Below, piece by piece: positions 32,943-45,900 of a stretch of 64,000 nucleotides of DNA. The notes below the pieces were generated by a model that was not told the DNA's origin, ran no database searches, and saw nothing but the letters and a program-made list of their open reading frames with translations. The stretch is from Aotearoamyces nothofagi (lineage: Eukaryota; Ascomycota; Leotiomycetes; Leotiales; Tympanidaceae), in assembly GCA_015345905.1 (NCBI GenBank), contig JADDTR010000004.1, forward strand, positions 434,001-498,000, written 5' to 3'. Within the stretch, counting starts at the first letter, position 1, and the number at the start of each line of letters is the position of its first letter. Position numbers and translations under genes: made by a program.

Positions 32943-33188
32943 TAATAAGCTATATCGAGTTCTATCCATGATGGAAAGTGCTAGGATTACCAGCAATTCG
33001 AATTTTGGTTGACAGACCAGGTTAAAAATCCCACGGCTTATAGCCTTGAACACATCGGTTGGTTTCATACCGACTTTAGAGTCTCTGCATACAACGTGAT
33101 GGCTGCCAAAGGGTTCACATTTAGCCAGGCCGCTCACATGAATCGCAAATGGCGATGTATTAGATATATATTTCTTATGATTAAACAT

Positions 33189-33260
33189 GTAATCTTCCTA
33201 CATGTGATCCATCACATCATCTTCCTCCTTGTAATCAATCACATAATATTCCTCCTTGTG
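33189..33260. repeat. 27-bp tandem repeat, 2.7 copies
   Basis: Units 33189-33215, 33216-33242 and partial 33243-33260 share ATCTTCCTCCTTGTAATCAATCAC-like sequence. They lie in the 640-bp convergent gap between GMF and NBP35, where I see nothing else. Confidence 0.7.
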
Positions 33261-33582
33261 TAAACAGTCTTGCATCGACGCGGGTATGGTCGCATACACT
33301 TCCGATGTCCGTCGACTTCCTCGCAGATTCTATTACATACGGTTAGCTTTAGCTTACAGCTTTCCTGAATTTGCCTTCTTACACTTCAGGCTATTTAAAC
33401 CAGGTCTCTGGAAATGGCATCTTTCATAGCAGAAAGATGACTAGTAGCAGACTTATTGGCACGACGACCAGCATTATTGTGTCTTATTGAGGAAGCTACC
33501 TCTTGGAGCCCGGAGTAAGATTGGTAGTAGAGACGAGGTCCCCCAAGCCATTCAAATCATCTTTCTGTGTTGAAAATCCTTT

Positions 33583-34608
33583 TCAATCATCGGACAGGAC
33601 ATCTTCGGCTTTCAAGCCCATTTCTTCGCCGACTCTTTTTACTACCCCCTTCAAAGCCGTGCAGGCTGGACTATCAGGCCAGGCATCAAAAAAACTCTCT
33701 CCATAGTCGCAGGCCATTCCAATTCTTGGGTCCAAAGGGACTGCTCCCAGGAATGGTATTCCCATCTCCTTTGCCAGACCTCTAGCTCCTCCCGTTGTAG
33801 CTTGGAAGATTTGGCTTTCGTGGGTACACTTGGGACACACGAAACCTGACATGTTCTCCACAATTCCTAAAACTCGGATCCCAGCCTTGCGACAGAAATC
33901 AATCTCTTTCCGGACGTCCAGCAAAGCAACCTCCTGTGGTGTTGTAACAATCATTGCTCCGTCAACCCCACTCTCTTTTAGGAATGAGTTGACACTGAGG
34001 TGCTCGTCACTCGTTCCAGGAGGAGTATCCACCAGTAAAAAGTCCAGTTCTCCCCATTCCACATCCTTTAAGAACTGTTTGATCAGGCCATTTTTCTTTG
34101 GGCCTCTCCATATAACAGCATCGTCTCTATTTGGAAGCATGAACTGCACACTCATAACACCAAGATTGTCTAAGACCCACACTGGACTCCACCCGGCGCC
34201 ACTGATATGAATCGTTTCAGCCTCTACACCCATCATCTTCGGTATGCTCGGCCCGCAGATATCAGTATCCATGACTCCCACATTATTGTCGGGATTTGTG
34301 GCGAAAGCATGAGCAAGTAGGCTGGTGAAGGTTGATTTTCCAACCCCGCCTTTGCCACTCAAAATAAGGACCTTATGCTTTATACCAGATAGTCGTGCTG
34401 TGATGGCCGGAATATCGGGATCGGGTCCCTTAGGTGCAGATGCGCATATGGCTTGATTTGGACAGCCAGCACATGAATCCGCTTTGCCTGCTGTGTCCGA
34501 CTCGGGTCCAGGGCAGTGTTCTGGTTCGGGAGCAACGAGCTTAGGTGCGGCCTTGAGAGGATTTTGTAGAACTTCTTGCACACGATCAGGTTCTTCGAGG
34601 GAAGGCAT
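33583..34608 (-). CDS. NBP35: cytosolic Fe-S cluster assembly factor NBP35
   Basis: Single-exon, 341 aa. The N-terminal ferredoxin-like cluster site has Cys32, Cys46, Cys49 and Cys55 (HCPGPES...[11 protein letters not shown]). The deviant Walker A is [11 protein letters not shown] (residues 84-93). These are followed by [35 protein letters not shown] and the bridging-cluster Cxx[14 protein letters not shown]35 with CFD1 forms the scaffold P-loop ATPase complex that builds [4Fe-4S] clusters for cytosolic and nuclear proteins. Length and all cluster ligands are intact. It is divergent from CHO2. Confidence 0.96.
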   Translation of the reverse strand: MPSLEEPDRVQEVLQNPLKAAPKLVAPEPEHCPGPESDTAGKADSCAGCPNQAICASAPKGPDPDIPAITARLSGIKHKVLILSGKGGVGKSTFTSLLAHAFATNPDNNVGVMDTDICGPSIPKMMGVEAETIHISGAGWSPVWVLDNLGVMSVQFMLPNRDDAVIWRGPKKNGLIKQFLKDVEWGELDFLLVDTPPGTSDEHLSVNSFLKESGVDGAMIVTTPQEVALLDVRKEIDFCRKAGIRVLGIVENMSGFVCPKCTHESQIFQATTGGARGLAKEMGIPFLGAVPLDPRIGMACDYGESFFDAWPDSPACTALKGVVKRVGEEMGLKAEDVLSDD

Positions 34609-35548
34609 CTTGCCTGCAGGCGTCTAGCGATAGTCTGCACGCAATGGCAAAGATAGTCCAGGACGATGTTGTTAGAAAATGCGAGATGCGAGATTCGAAG
34701 ATCGGACCGGCCAGCCGGCTTATCAAGCGCGGCCGCCGTTGGCATCGGGCACAACGCCGAATTAGTAAGGCGGTGAGCTAGCGAGAAAGTTTATCAGTAG
34801 TAGTACAAGGCGTGACCGTCACAAGCCAAATTACCTATTATTGCCTTTGGACTATTTCACCATTTTCCTCTCTCCTTTTCTTCCAACTACCTCGCGAGTA
34901 TGGATGGAATGAAGTACTATATCTACATGTTTTCGCCCGCTCAACAAAAACAAAAGCCAAACCAAAGGTGTCTCCCATGCAACCGCTACCGCCTTGGCCT
35001 TCTTACAGCATAACTATAATGCTACGGTAACAAACAGAACACCTCTACCCTTAAAACCACAGCCAGTTTTCTGATATACTATACCATATCCCGCTTACAA
35101 TGTCCATACGGTACGCGCATATCCAATAAACCAATACTCTAGTGCCTTAGTACGTCGATATATGATTCTTTGCACGCGGGGGATCGCCCTCTATTCTGCC
35201 ATGCCGGCCCTTTTTGACGTATCTGTTACCTCATATAAACTGCCAACGATGTCTCCGCGTAGACTTAGTAGTACCCGCCGCGACGTAAAGGCAGCTTAAG
35301 GTCATGTAGTGAGCCTGCGAGTGAATATATGAATAGCTGTAAGGTTACATATCAGTATAGTGTGCTTCCTTCGTAGATTTCTAGCCTTAACAGTTTTAGA
35401 GGTGCTCTCGCAAAATAGTGGGGACGCACAAACCGATTCAAAAGGGCATTCTGTTTCCGGACAATCTACGCAACTCCCGCTTCTGCATGTTGCGACCTGA
35501 CTCACTTCACCCGCTCAGTTCATATACTCTGCACTGTGCTTGTTGCCC
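34609..35548. other. divergent intergenic region NBP35/CHO2
   Basis: 940 bp. There is no coding or RNA gene I can support. It should contain both promoters. No inositol/choline element could be placed with confidence. Confidence 0.45.
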
Positions 35549-38500
35549 ATGAGTACAGCTCATAGAAACACTTCCGCGGCGGAAGGCCTTCGGGAACGAC
35601 ATGCGCCATCCACAGCAGCAGACGGCATCGAGGCTGTCGATGGAATTCCAGCACATGTCACGGAAGATGACGTTGAGAAACAGCAGAAGACGTTCGGGAG
35701 AACTCCTGATGGCACAGGTGAGAATGGCGGTTCTACTCTGGGCGTGACTTCAATTGATGCTGTTTTATGCCTTGGATAGACTTGCGCATGTCGAGCTATT
35801 GCTAATCCCTCTGTAGTCTTCACCGTGCCTCATACCCATGATATGGTGTCCCAATTACTCGACCCCCGACAGCCTAAAAACTTGTCCGATGTAATTGTTC
35901 TGGCCATTATTGCCCTTCACATTTTTCTGCTTTACACGCTTCCGCAATCCCTCCGAGTGCCCGTTTTCGCCGTCATATTCCTCTTCTGGAGGGGCTGTTA
36001 TAATGTCGGTATTGGCTATTTACTCCAGATTCAGTCGCACCACAGAAGACTGGTCGGATGGGCGAAGAAACTAAATCTATTTGAGGACCCTGCGTCGGGG
36101 AAGAACCCTAGGCCTCGGATGTACAAGCTTCTTAAGCGTGAATTGGAAACAAAGATACCAGAAGACTATAAATTCGAAGAAGCGCCAATTGAGTACAACA
36201 CCTGGCTAGTCTTCAGGAGAGTGGTTGACTTGATCCTAATGTGTGACTTCACATCTTACTGTCTCTTCGCCATTGCCTGTGCCGGCCGACCAACTGGTGA
36301 AGGCATTGCAATGGCTGTAGCTCGCTGGACTTCTGGCATTCTCCTCTTTGGCTTCAACCTATGGGTAAAACTTGATGCCCATCGAGTAGTCAAGGATTAT
36401 GCCTGGTATTGGGGAGACTTCTTCTATCTCATCGACCAGGAATTAACCTTCGATGGCGTCTTCGAGATGGCACCTCATCCCATGTATTCAGTTGGCTATG
36501 CTGGCTACTACGGAATTTCAATGATGGCCGCCAGCTACAATGTGCTTTTCATATCAATCATTGCACATGCTGCTCAATTCGCATTCCTTATCTATATCGA
36601 GAACCCTCATATTGAGAAGACCTACAACCCTCCTCCGCCCCGGAAGCGAGATGCAAACCCAACTCCCAGCGACATAGAATATGCAAATGAATTAGCTGCT
36701 AGAACCGAAGGCATCGAGTATACTGGGCCCGTAGATTCATACAGAGCTGAGCAAACCACTACGCACTCGGCCCCGCCACCTTCTATACATAATCTGATGG
36801 GAATAAAGAACATTGACCCATTTCGGATTACTGATGTGTCGGTCTTCCTTTTACAAGGCTATGCGATTGTCATGACTTTGTTCACACCATCAACTCAAAT
36901 TTGGCAGGCTATTTTTGTTCTTCACGCAATTGCATGGCGTCTATGGTATAATGTAGTATTAGGCTTAGCATTGGACAGCCAATCGAAGAAGAAAATGTGG
37001 ACTCGTCACTTTGTCAAATATGGAGAAAGCACTGAAGAAGCCTGGAGGCAATGGAAGGGCATGTACCATCTGAGCATGGCGATGTGCTGGGTGAGCTTTA
37101 TTGCGGCAGCCTGGAAGATGTACACAGTGCCACCTGATTGGGACTACGGCTTAGTCCTACTGAAACATATCCTTGGCGTCGGTCTTGTAGCATTGCAAAT
37201 CTGGACAGCTGTCAGTATCTACGAATCGCTGGGAGAGTTCGGATGGTTTTGTGGTGACTTCTTCTTCGATTATGCTCCTAAACTGACGTACAGTGGGATA
37301 TATCGGTACTTGAACAATCCTGAAAGAATTATTGGTCTTGCCGGAGTCTGGGGGGCCGTTTTGATTACCAACAGCAAAGCCATATTTTTTCTTGCATTAC
37401 TAAGCCATACGCTTACTCTCGGTTTTATACAATTCGTTGAGAAACCTCATATGCAAAAGCTATATGGTCGTAGCCTTCGAAAGGAGGCAGGAATTACGAA
37501 AACTATCAAACGATCATTACCGCCTCCATTGAAAAGCTGGCATGGTAGCGTTGATAAAGTACTTGGAGACACGGGTCACTTTGTCGAAGAATTCCTTAAT
37601 GCTGCTCGTCCTAAGCTCGCCGCCGGAGTCTCGACATTTGTTAGAGACACATCTGCTTTATTTAGCCAATATCCAGCAAGACTCACTGTCACAAGACTTG
37701 CACCGGATTTGGCTGGCTATAACCCTGAGGATTATTCCCTTGCGGTTGAAGGCACTTCTGTATCGACACTACCTAACTCTGCGCAAACAGGCAACTTCAA
37801 GAGCCTTGCTTTCGAGTATGGTGCTCCTATGAAAGTCAAATGGACAGCCCCGGCTGGCCATAGCAAAAAAGACTGGGTGGGATTATACATGGTCGCTGAC
37901 AATGCCTCCCGAGACACAACACGAATAGGCTCAGCGGGTCGCTGGATTCCTACTAACGCGAATGAGTATGACTCTACAATAGCTGATGCTGGCATACTCG
38001 TTTCTGAAGTACCTGTGTCAGGCGACCAACTTGACGAGAGCACTACCAACTCTCACGTCTCTGGCGAGATGTTATTTGAAGGTGACAAGCTCTTCTGGAC
38101 ACATGGTGTCTTTGAGTTCCGCTATCACCACGATGGAAAGCATAACGTGATGGCCATATCACTGCCATTCTCGATCCGTATCAATCGTTTCGATGAAGAT
38201 GATGTCGAAGTTGACTCGAATGGCCTTATTCGTGGAGCTGTTGAACAAGCTTTATTACCTGTTATAAAGAACTGCTTCGACCGAGACCCAGAGATAGCAC
38301 CAAACGATGTCGGGGAGAGTTTTGGAAGCCTGGTAGAGAGAGATGGTAAGTATGCGAAGCGGGTTGTCTTTGCGGTACATCAGATGTTCGGGATCGAATT
38401 CGCACCGGCAGTGGTACTAGCTGATGGTAACGTGAGAAACTTGGCGTGGAGAATCTGCAACGCCAAGCATGTGTTAGTGAGTTAAAAACATTTCTTAATT

Positions 38501-38649
38501 CTTATACGTCTATCTATCTCACTTCAAAAATGCTCAATAAGCTATGTACATCTTAATATCCTTGCTCTTCGCTAATTTATTGTTATTAGGCTCCTTATAG
38601 CATGTCACACTCGAAAGGCAGGAATACGCCAACAGGTACAAAATATTAA
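35549..38649 (+). CDS. CHO2: phosphatidylethanolamine N-methyltransferase
   Basis: Exons 35549-35717, 35817-38476 and 38590-38649 give 962 aa. Hydrophilic N-terminus, then many membrane helices ([37 protein letters not shown]). There are two tandem PEMT-type modules, each with a DFFY/DFFF...L(T/K)Y/F signature ([20 protein letters not shown] with [35 protein letters not shown] with [14 protein letters not shown]). A soluble C-terminal domain follows. It catalyses the first SAM-dependent methylation of PE to PMME in the ER, on the route to phosphatidylcholine. The last short exon restores the usual ending ([16 protein letters not shown]) after a GTGAGT donor. Length is normal for fungal Cho2. 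Confidence 0.96.
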
Positions 38650-38901
38650 ACTGCATTAGGTCGAACTAAAAGATTTTGAAAGATAGAGTATGTGTAAATT
38701 TGAGGTTGCCTTTGGTGGCCAATTAACAGCTCACAAAAGTGGTAATAGAGAAGCTATCGAAAGCATATCATATGTCAATAGCTACCCAGTATCTCCCCTA
38801 CCAACTCTCAAATAATAATTCAATATATGAATCTAGTATAATTTCCCTAGCTCTCTGGATTATATCGTGTAATGCACCAGAAGAAATGCTTGATACAGAA
38901 T

Positions 38902-40044
38902 TTACGACCCTTCTAGACGATTACCTTCAGCGGTCAACTTCCATATCAAACTCTGAACAATCAACATAGGCCCCTTCTTCTGTTTCTTCAGGTCTTTCAT
39001 CTCTTTGCAAAACTTGCAATCTTTATCAGACCCATTGCACTCAGGGCAGCTGTTGCTCCAGCCACAGACAGGGCCTCGCCAGCTGCTCTGCTTTACCCCT
39101 GTTCCTTCACCACTTAGGACTTTGCCATCGCCCATCGGGAACCGCCATTTTCTTGCATGTAGAACGATTTGCTCCAACTCGGCTTTCTTGTACTCATACG
39201 TCTCGAGCTCCATTTCAAGCTCCTGCAAAGCCGTTAAATTTTTAAAGGCACTTCCCCAAGCACCCTCCATCCAAGGGACCACTTCGCCGTCTTCTTCCTT
39301 CTTCCAATCTGCTCTCATAGTTGCAATATCTGAACGACCAGCTCTCTGTGGATTGATATGTAGCAAAGCATTGTTCTCGTTGTTTCGCCAGTCCCCACGT
39401 CGCATCGTGATCTTCAGCTTCTTGATATTGCTTAGGGGATGCGACGAGGGGTTCTCCGACGGGATCACGCTTCGCAAGCAGTCTTCGAGCCAATGTTGCT
39501 GGGTGAACATGTGGACTTCTTCAACAAGTGCAAGCTGCTCGTGTCGGAATCGTGAAAAGTAATTAAACTCACTATTGCTGAAACGAAACGGTGGTCCAGC
39601 ATCGTGCCAGAACACATGCTCTTTTGTCACGGGTGGTAGATGATGCGCCTCTAGGTAGATTCTCTGGCAGCACTGTAGAAGGCTGGTTGAGACTACCTTC
39701 ATTCCGACAAAGCTGGGGCGGGTATAGTCTGTCATTGCTGGATATAACCCGTCATGCTTTTCATGCGGAACACTGGAGTTCTGTGTCTTTGGAATATTCT
39801 TCGATAACACAAGCGGCTTTCCAGTCGTTGTAGATAGGATCGTTCCATCTTCGCCCTTGATATATTCCGACAGGGAAAATTCGAAGATAAGGCCACGGAT
39901 TTCAGGTGGAATACTACCGTTGAAGAGTGGTGACTCTCTTTGAGGATTCGCGCCCTTCAGTCTCGGTACCAGCTCAGGCTTGTGGACGCTAGGCTGACGT
40001 CGTATGTCCTTGCCATTCTCACGTCTATTGAGCAGGATTATCAT
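38902..40044 (-). CDS. fungal F-box-like / DUF7730-type unknown protein
   Basis: Single-exon as read, 380 aa. The core LFNGSIPPEIRGLIFEFSLSEY resembles the LPxExRxxIY opening of a large, lineage-expanded family of filamentous-fungal proteins (F-box-like, DUF7730). QCCQRIYLEAHHLPP, near residue 125, is the second family hallmark. A late Cys cluster, CGWSNSCPECNGSDKDCKFC, could bind Zn. Function is unknown; members are usually not essential and vary between species. The C-terminus after VQSLIWKLT may hide a small intron. It converges on CHO2, with 250 bp between them. Confidence 0.75.
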   Translation of the reverse strand: MIILLNRRENGKDIRRQPSVHKPELVPRLKGANPQRESPLFNGSIPPEIRGLIFEFSLSEYIKGEDGTILSTTTGKPLVLSKNIPKTQNSSVPHEKHDGLYPAMTDYTRPSFVGMKVVSTSLLQCCQRIYLEAHHLPPVTKEHVFWHDAGPPFRFSNSEFNYFSRFRHEQLALVEEVHMFTQQHWLEDCLRSVIPSENPSSHPLSNIKKLKITMRRGDWRNNENNALLHINPQRAGRSDIATMRADWKKEEDGEVVPWMEGAWGSAFKNLTALQELEMELETYEYKKAELEQIVLHARKWRFPMGDGKVLSGEGTGVKQSSWRGPVCGWSNSCPECNGSDKDCKFCKEMKDLKKQKKGPMLIVQSLIWKLTAEGNRLEGS

Positions 40045-41000
40045 ATCTATGGCCGTCTATGAGAAACCAAAGATATTGTCGTCTGGGTTATAATTTATTG
40101 ATGAAATATATATTGCCGAGGAATGAATTCGAAAGAAACAAAAGGACATCAAGAGCCTAGATACCTCAGATACCCGAATACCTAGCTGCTCATGACTCAG
40201 TTTATCAAGGGAAGCCTAGAGGTATCTAGATAGACGCCTATCCCAGATCCTTGAAAAAGCGAGTCTGTGCCGTGCCACATCGTTGCAGGACATCCAATAG
40301 AGACGACCAGAGAGTCCTCATGACTTGATGACCGATTCTCTCCGACGTACGACTTTAAACGTGTACAACTTTAACCGCCAAAACGTGTACAGCTCGTAAC
40401 GAATCTGAAATCTATTGATAAAAGCACAGTAGGTTCGGTTCAGCGGCTAAGGTACTTGGCCAAAGTGCAGCTGGCTAAAGCGAAGAAAATCTTCCGTCAA
40501 TTCCTGTCGATTCCTGTCGACCCACGAGAGCTTTCTGATCAGATACAGGTCTTCCCAAGCAAACTGTAAAGAAGGAATTAAATATCCCAGTCATCAAAAC
40601 GAGACTCCTGGATGCTGTGACGTAGCTGTCACCAGTACTTGACACATCTTACAGATTATAAAAAAAGGCCTCTATTCGATTAAAAAAGATGTTGCTAGTA
40701 ATTGATAGAGACTTCGAATTATATAAAAAAGCAGTTGGAATTCTGTTAATACTATTGTTTGTTATGTTTGTTAGTTATACATATCAGCTTCTTTCTACCT
40801 AAAGAGGGGTCTCTTCTCAGTTCCGCCAATAGCCGACTTTGGCCTACCGGGCCACGCTACTATCCCAAATGCGGCAATATCACGTGGCGATTACACGAGG
40901 ACCCCTCCAAAAATCATATCCACTACGATTCAAAAATCTACGAACGACAAAACACGAGATCCTTTTATACAACAATATTGTACAATATTATAGAAGGACC
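40045..41000. other. intergenic, upstream of deoxyhypusine hydroxylase
   Basis: This 950-bp divergent gap contains short direct repeats (AACGTGTACA at about 40360 and 40383; ATTCCTGTCG at about 40501 and 40511). The deoxyhypusine hydroxylase frame stays open upstream to an ATG at 40839, but the conserved protein starts at 41001. No other gene is seen. Confidence 0.45.
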
Positions 41001-42055
41001 ATGGCACCCTCAGCGAACATCGCTGTCAATGACAGCTCTATGACTACCGATCCGTCGATTCTGGTCCTCCGCAAGACCCTCACCACCGAATCGAACCCTC
41101 TTGCTCTCCGCTTCCGAGCTCTATTTGCTCTCAAACATATTGCCAGCCAACCGGAAACGGCCATTCCAGGAATCGAAGCCATCGCAGCAGGATTTACTAC
41201 CACTTCAGTGCTCCTCAAGCATGAGATGGCATATTGTCTTGGCCAGACCCGAAATCTAGCGGCTGTGCCCTTTTTACAAGCCTTACTGGCAGACAAGGAG
41301 GAAGACAGCATGTCTAGACATGAGGCGGCGGAAGCTCTAGGTGCACTGGGTGACATGGGAAGTTTGGAAATGCTAAGGCAACTACGGGATGCGGAAGAGG
41401 AAGTTGTGCCCGTAAGGGAGACCTGCGAAATTGCTGTCGCGAGAATTGAGTGGGAGCATTCAGAGAAAGGAAAATCGGAGAAGTTACGCCAGAGGTTTGT
41501 TAATTCTCGAGCTGATGGGAGCCAGGCTGATTTCTTAGTGATTTTACTTCTATTGATCCTGCTCCACCGATGCCAGAGGCTGCCAAGCCTTCGATTATGG
41601 AACTAGAGAAGTCGCTGCTGGACACAAATGCACCGCTATTCGTTCGATACAGAGCTATGTTTGGACTGCGCGACCTCGCATCCCCTCCAGACCTCCCTAC
41701 AGCCGTCCCAGCAGTCCTTGCCCTCGCGAAAGGCTTTTCCGACCCTTCGGCGTTGTTTCGACATGAAATAGCATTTGTATTTGGCCAACTATCACATCCG
41801 GCTTCTATCCCAGCACTCACAGCTGCGCTAAGTGACAAACAAGAGGCCGACATGGTCCGACATGAAGCGGCGGAAGCCCTCGGAAGCCTTGGCGAGGAGG
41901 AAGGTGTCGAGGACACTTTGAAGCTGTTTTTAAATGATAGCGAGCCAGTCGTGAGAGAGAGCGTCATAGTTGCGTTAGATATGGCAAAATTCGAGAAGAG
42001 CGGCGAGACGGAGTATGCTTTTATTCCTAAAGTTGATCAAGCCAACCTAGCTTAA
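41001..42055 (+). CDS. LIA1: deoxyhypusine hydroxylase
   Basis: Exons 41001-41494 and 41539-42055 give 336 aa. Two symmetric halves of HEAT repeats carry the four His-Glu iron-ligand motifs: LLKHEMAYCLGQ, SRHEAAEALGA, LFRHEIAFVFGQ and VRHEAAEALGS. The di-iron enzyme hydroxylates deoxyhypusine on eIF5A, completing hypusine. The intron (GTTTGT...TTAG) joins ...LRQ to SDFTSIDPAPPMPE. The ATG at 41001 (GGACCATGG) has excellent context and starts MAPSANIAVND. Length agrees with family members of about 330 aa. The gene converges on RPA12 with 125 bp between stops. Confidence 0.96.
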
Positions 42056-42180
42056 TATTACTTTTGGTTTATTGGGTATACAAAGCCAATGTTTGGCGTT
42101 TTGGCAGGTCAGGTGTCTGGGACGATATTATGACAGTACCAGAGGAAAAGTTCATTGTAACATATAGAGAATATTTCCCC

Positions 42181-42650
42181 TCAATTGTTGGTGTTGAATC
42201 TGCTAGTGTCAGTGCATACTTAAAGGCTGGAGCTATGCTAGACTTACTTATGACCACATTCACAACTATAGAAGATTGTGCTTCCTTCATCTGCACCTCT
42301 TAGCTGAACCGTATAGTATTTCATTTCCTTCCTTCCGCATCCTGGGCATGTGTGTGCAATAGTAGTTGCGTTTTGCCTGTCACTAAGCTGGACAGTCTGC
42401 ACGGCCGAGCGCTTCGACCTTAGAGCTGATGGAAATGCTGAGTCCTTAGACCTTGTTGTCACAGTCTTCGACGAGGTATCTTGATTTCGATTAGTACCGA
42501 GTCGAGTCACGCGGGGGTGTTCAGAGCTGGCGTACCTCTATTTGCTGCGCCGCAGCACTCGCAACTCAAGATTGTTTTTTCATCGCCTGTAGAGCTATCC
42601 AGAAGATTTCCGCAGTCTGTGCAGAATACTAGAGACCCGATTGCAGACAT
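42181..42650 (-). CDS. RPA12: RNA polymerase I subunit A12.2
   Basis: Exons 42536-42650, 42248-42479 and 42181-42199 (19 nt) give 121 aa. An N-terminal zinc ribbon, VFCTDCGNLLD...LSCECCGA, and a C-terminal TFIIS-like ribbon, HTCPGCGRKEMKYYTVQLRG...FYSCECGHK, are both complete. The acidic hairpin, normally QxRSADE, appears as QLRGADEGSTI. A12.2 supports RNA cleavage and termination by Pol I. The tiny last exon is needed: splicing at CATAA-GTAAGT gives GHKFNTNN, the expected terminus, instead of a stop right after HK. It is divergent from SCC2, 330 bp apart. Confidence 0.93.
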
Positions 42651-42980
42651 TCTGGCTATGTAAAAGTGATTATATTCAAATGTTCAGTAATGCATTGGGA
42701 AAAAATACAGCTCGAAATTCTGCAAAGGCGGTAAGCAAATATAGCTTAGCGCCTCACTGGATCTCCGGACGCTAAACCTTATCTGGTGGCTTTTAACGCC
42801 GTACCTACTTCCAATGCGGCCGACACATCAAGAGATGCATGCAAACAAGTACGAAGCTCGAGTTTGAGGAATTTTCGACGCCGATGCTCTCTGCGTAGCC
42901 CATTGATTCGCTGGCTGGCGCAAGTCGGCGTGCTGTCTCGCCTCTCTTTCTCTTCGCCTGGTATTCCTCAGCCTTGCAAC

Positions 42981-45900
42981 ATGGCGAGTAATGGCTATCC
43001 ACACCCATACCCTGGACATGTCGCAAATGGCTCGAATGGGCTACATTTGAGCAACAGTCCTGGAAATAGCAAGCCATTTACTGTAGACCAAGCTCTCGCA
43101 TATTCGCCGTTATCTTCAGTTGCGCCGTTCAATACAGGTACTCTACCCCGAATCTCACATGTGCCCCAACTTCATACACAAGCACACAGACAAGGCTTCC
43201 TGTTAACCACATCTTATACAGATATTATTTCTCTTCCTAGTATAGGACTTCGTGCATCACCATCTCTATTCGCAAGTTCTGCGGAACGAAATATCGCACG
43301 GCAAGGTCTAGACATCCTCGACCAGGAGGCTGTAGGCCCACAGCAGACCTCACAACGACTCCAAGAGACTCTGCGACATCTACAACAGCTCCTCGAGCCC
43401 GGATCCCTGACGGAGTTGTGAGTAAACATTAGTATATCTTCGAACATGACTAATATTGCCTAAGCAAGTTCAAGACAGCCCTAGCCTCGTCGAACTCGAA
43501 ACGCTCAGATGGTTACGCCGCGGCGCAAGTAAAGCTCTCCCCATTCGCTCAGATGGTTTACGACAGCACGGATGTGGCTTTTAGGCCGCTTACCCCAGAT
43601 ACTCCAGGGTCCCGATCTGCTGCTGAAAAGGTGAGAAATGGATCACGAAAGCAAGACTCACCTACACGGCCAAGATCGAAGAAAAGCACACCATTAAAGT
43701 CACCGCATGCTGCTACCAATAGCCAAGCTCGCAATCAAAACTTCACCATTGAAGTATCTATTCCTGCAAGACTACCACAGCACATCTCCAGACTTGTCAC
43801 CCCCCCCAGGCCATCACCTGATCGAGCGACCTTGAACTGTGCCCCATCTTTGGCTGTTATTTTACCTCAAGCTTCCGATGTAATCAAAACGGAGGAGTAT
43901 GCCACATGCCCTGATTCCCCTCCTACACCCACAAACTTTTCTGCGAAGAAACGAAAGCGTTCACAAGCTTTCGAAGATGAAGATTTCACAAGTCAAGGTC
44001 CCGACCAGCGTGAGCTAGCAGATGCGGCATTTCGGAACCTACAAGAATATCTCCAGGACGTATTTGAAGCTGAAGACCAGCTTCAGGGTGGTTTTAACAT
44101 TGCCAGTGATTTCTTCGTTCCCACGGATGAAGATGTACTGACTCTCGCCTCCACCGTGCATCAGAAGGTCCAGCCCATGATTCAAAAGCTTATTTCTCTC
44201 AGAAAACTGTCCCAAGTTCCTTTAGACGATCTTATAAGGCTTCAGAGGCTCTGTGAGGGTTCTATTAGAGCCACAGGGACCATTGAGGTCAGGACAGACG
44301 AGTCCTGGGAATCATCTGATGTGGAGGCATGGGTACAGCAATTGTCAAAATCGGAAGTCGGATTAAGATCGGCACGAACTTCACTGCGCTTAATGACGGG
44401 AGGTCGTGAGGAAAAACAATTATATTCAGAGGAAATTATCCAAGGCACGATAAACGCATTTAACAATGTGATGGACTCCTGTATAGTCCCGATAGTTGAG
44501 ATGCGCAGCTCGGGCTCATCATCGGGCTTGTTCAAAACCCTCTTAGCAGAGAGAAAAGTTATCACAAGCATATTAACTCAATGCCAACGGCTATTATCAG
44601 TTCTGAAAGACTTGGTCGCACGTATCGAGCTCTCGGAGACGGTCATCAACACCCTCGAGTTTTCAGTATCTCGTCTAATCTTCGTCGAGAACGCGCCAAC
44701 CGAGAAAGATTCTATTCTTGGTGTCAAGAAATTTGACAATTTCCGCGTTGTGGCAATGGACACTTTGGCACAGATATTCTCCAGTCATTCGGGCCAAAGA
44801 CAGGGTATTTTTGATGAAATTCTTACCTCATTAGAGAAACTTCCTGTCACAAAGCAGAGTGCCAGACAATTCAAACTCCTCGAAGGCGGCAGTATCCAAC
44901 TTGTGTCAGCATTGATTATGCGTCTCATTCAGTCAAGTGCCAACAAGTCAGAAGATGAGAAGGGGAAGCGAACCGTGCCTTTTGATGATCTAGATGAGGA
45001 TGCTGAGGGTGATGTGGATGATCTAGCTCTCGACACTCCCCAAATTAATTATGGGACAATTGCTCTAAACCACGCTTACGATACAGAGAGACGGGCAGTA
45101 CAACAGTCTGTGGCTGCTATTCAAGAACTCCAAGAAGCTGTGCAACCACTACTCGATACTGCTAAATCGAACGCTTCATACGTCGTGGGATTCATTGTTC
45201 AGCGAGCCATGCGCTCAACAAAGACCGGAGATGCACCATACCGCAACCTTTTAGATCTCTTCGTACAGGACTTCATAACTTGTCTCAGCTCTGCAGATTG
45301 GCCAGCCGCTGAACTCCTCCTACGATTGTTCCTTATCAAAATGGTCAATCTCGCAGAAAATGACAAGACGCCAGCTCCTGCAAAGAACATGGCTCTCGAC
45401 TTATTAGGGGAGATGGGTGCCGCGATATCTCAACTGAATTCACAAGTACGAAGAATGGCCTCAGCGCCTGACAATGCTGGCGCAGACGAAGAGCTCGGAA
45501 ATCATCTATCACATCTCGCGGAAGCATTCTTTGAGGATAAATTACGTACTGAAGATCTCGTCGCATGGACAGGACCATATCGTGCATCCCTTGAATATTT
45601 GAATGAGCATTGTGCAGCGGACAATCCATTGCAAAGTGCCATAGGCTATCATATGGCTGATTGGGCTTCTGAAATCTTCAGTACTTACGATCTCATAAGC
45701 GATGATGATCCCGATCATGTGAAAAACGAAGAAGAGTACGGCCGGTTAGCATATCGTCTTCGAATGATGATCACAGACAAGAAGTGGCTGTCAACGGAGT
45801 ATAGTTTTAAATCTGTTGGGCCATCACAAGCTCGACTTGCCTATGCTCTTACTCTATTGAAGTCACAATTCTGTAAGGCATTCGACCGGGTGCTCATGAT

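Noticed and set aside
40839-41000. 54-residue N-terminal extension of deoxyhypusine hydroxylase
   Set aside because: It is in frame but has no family match; ATG 41001 has far better context and the usual start sequence.
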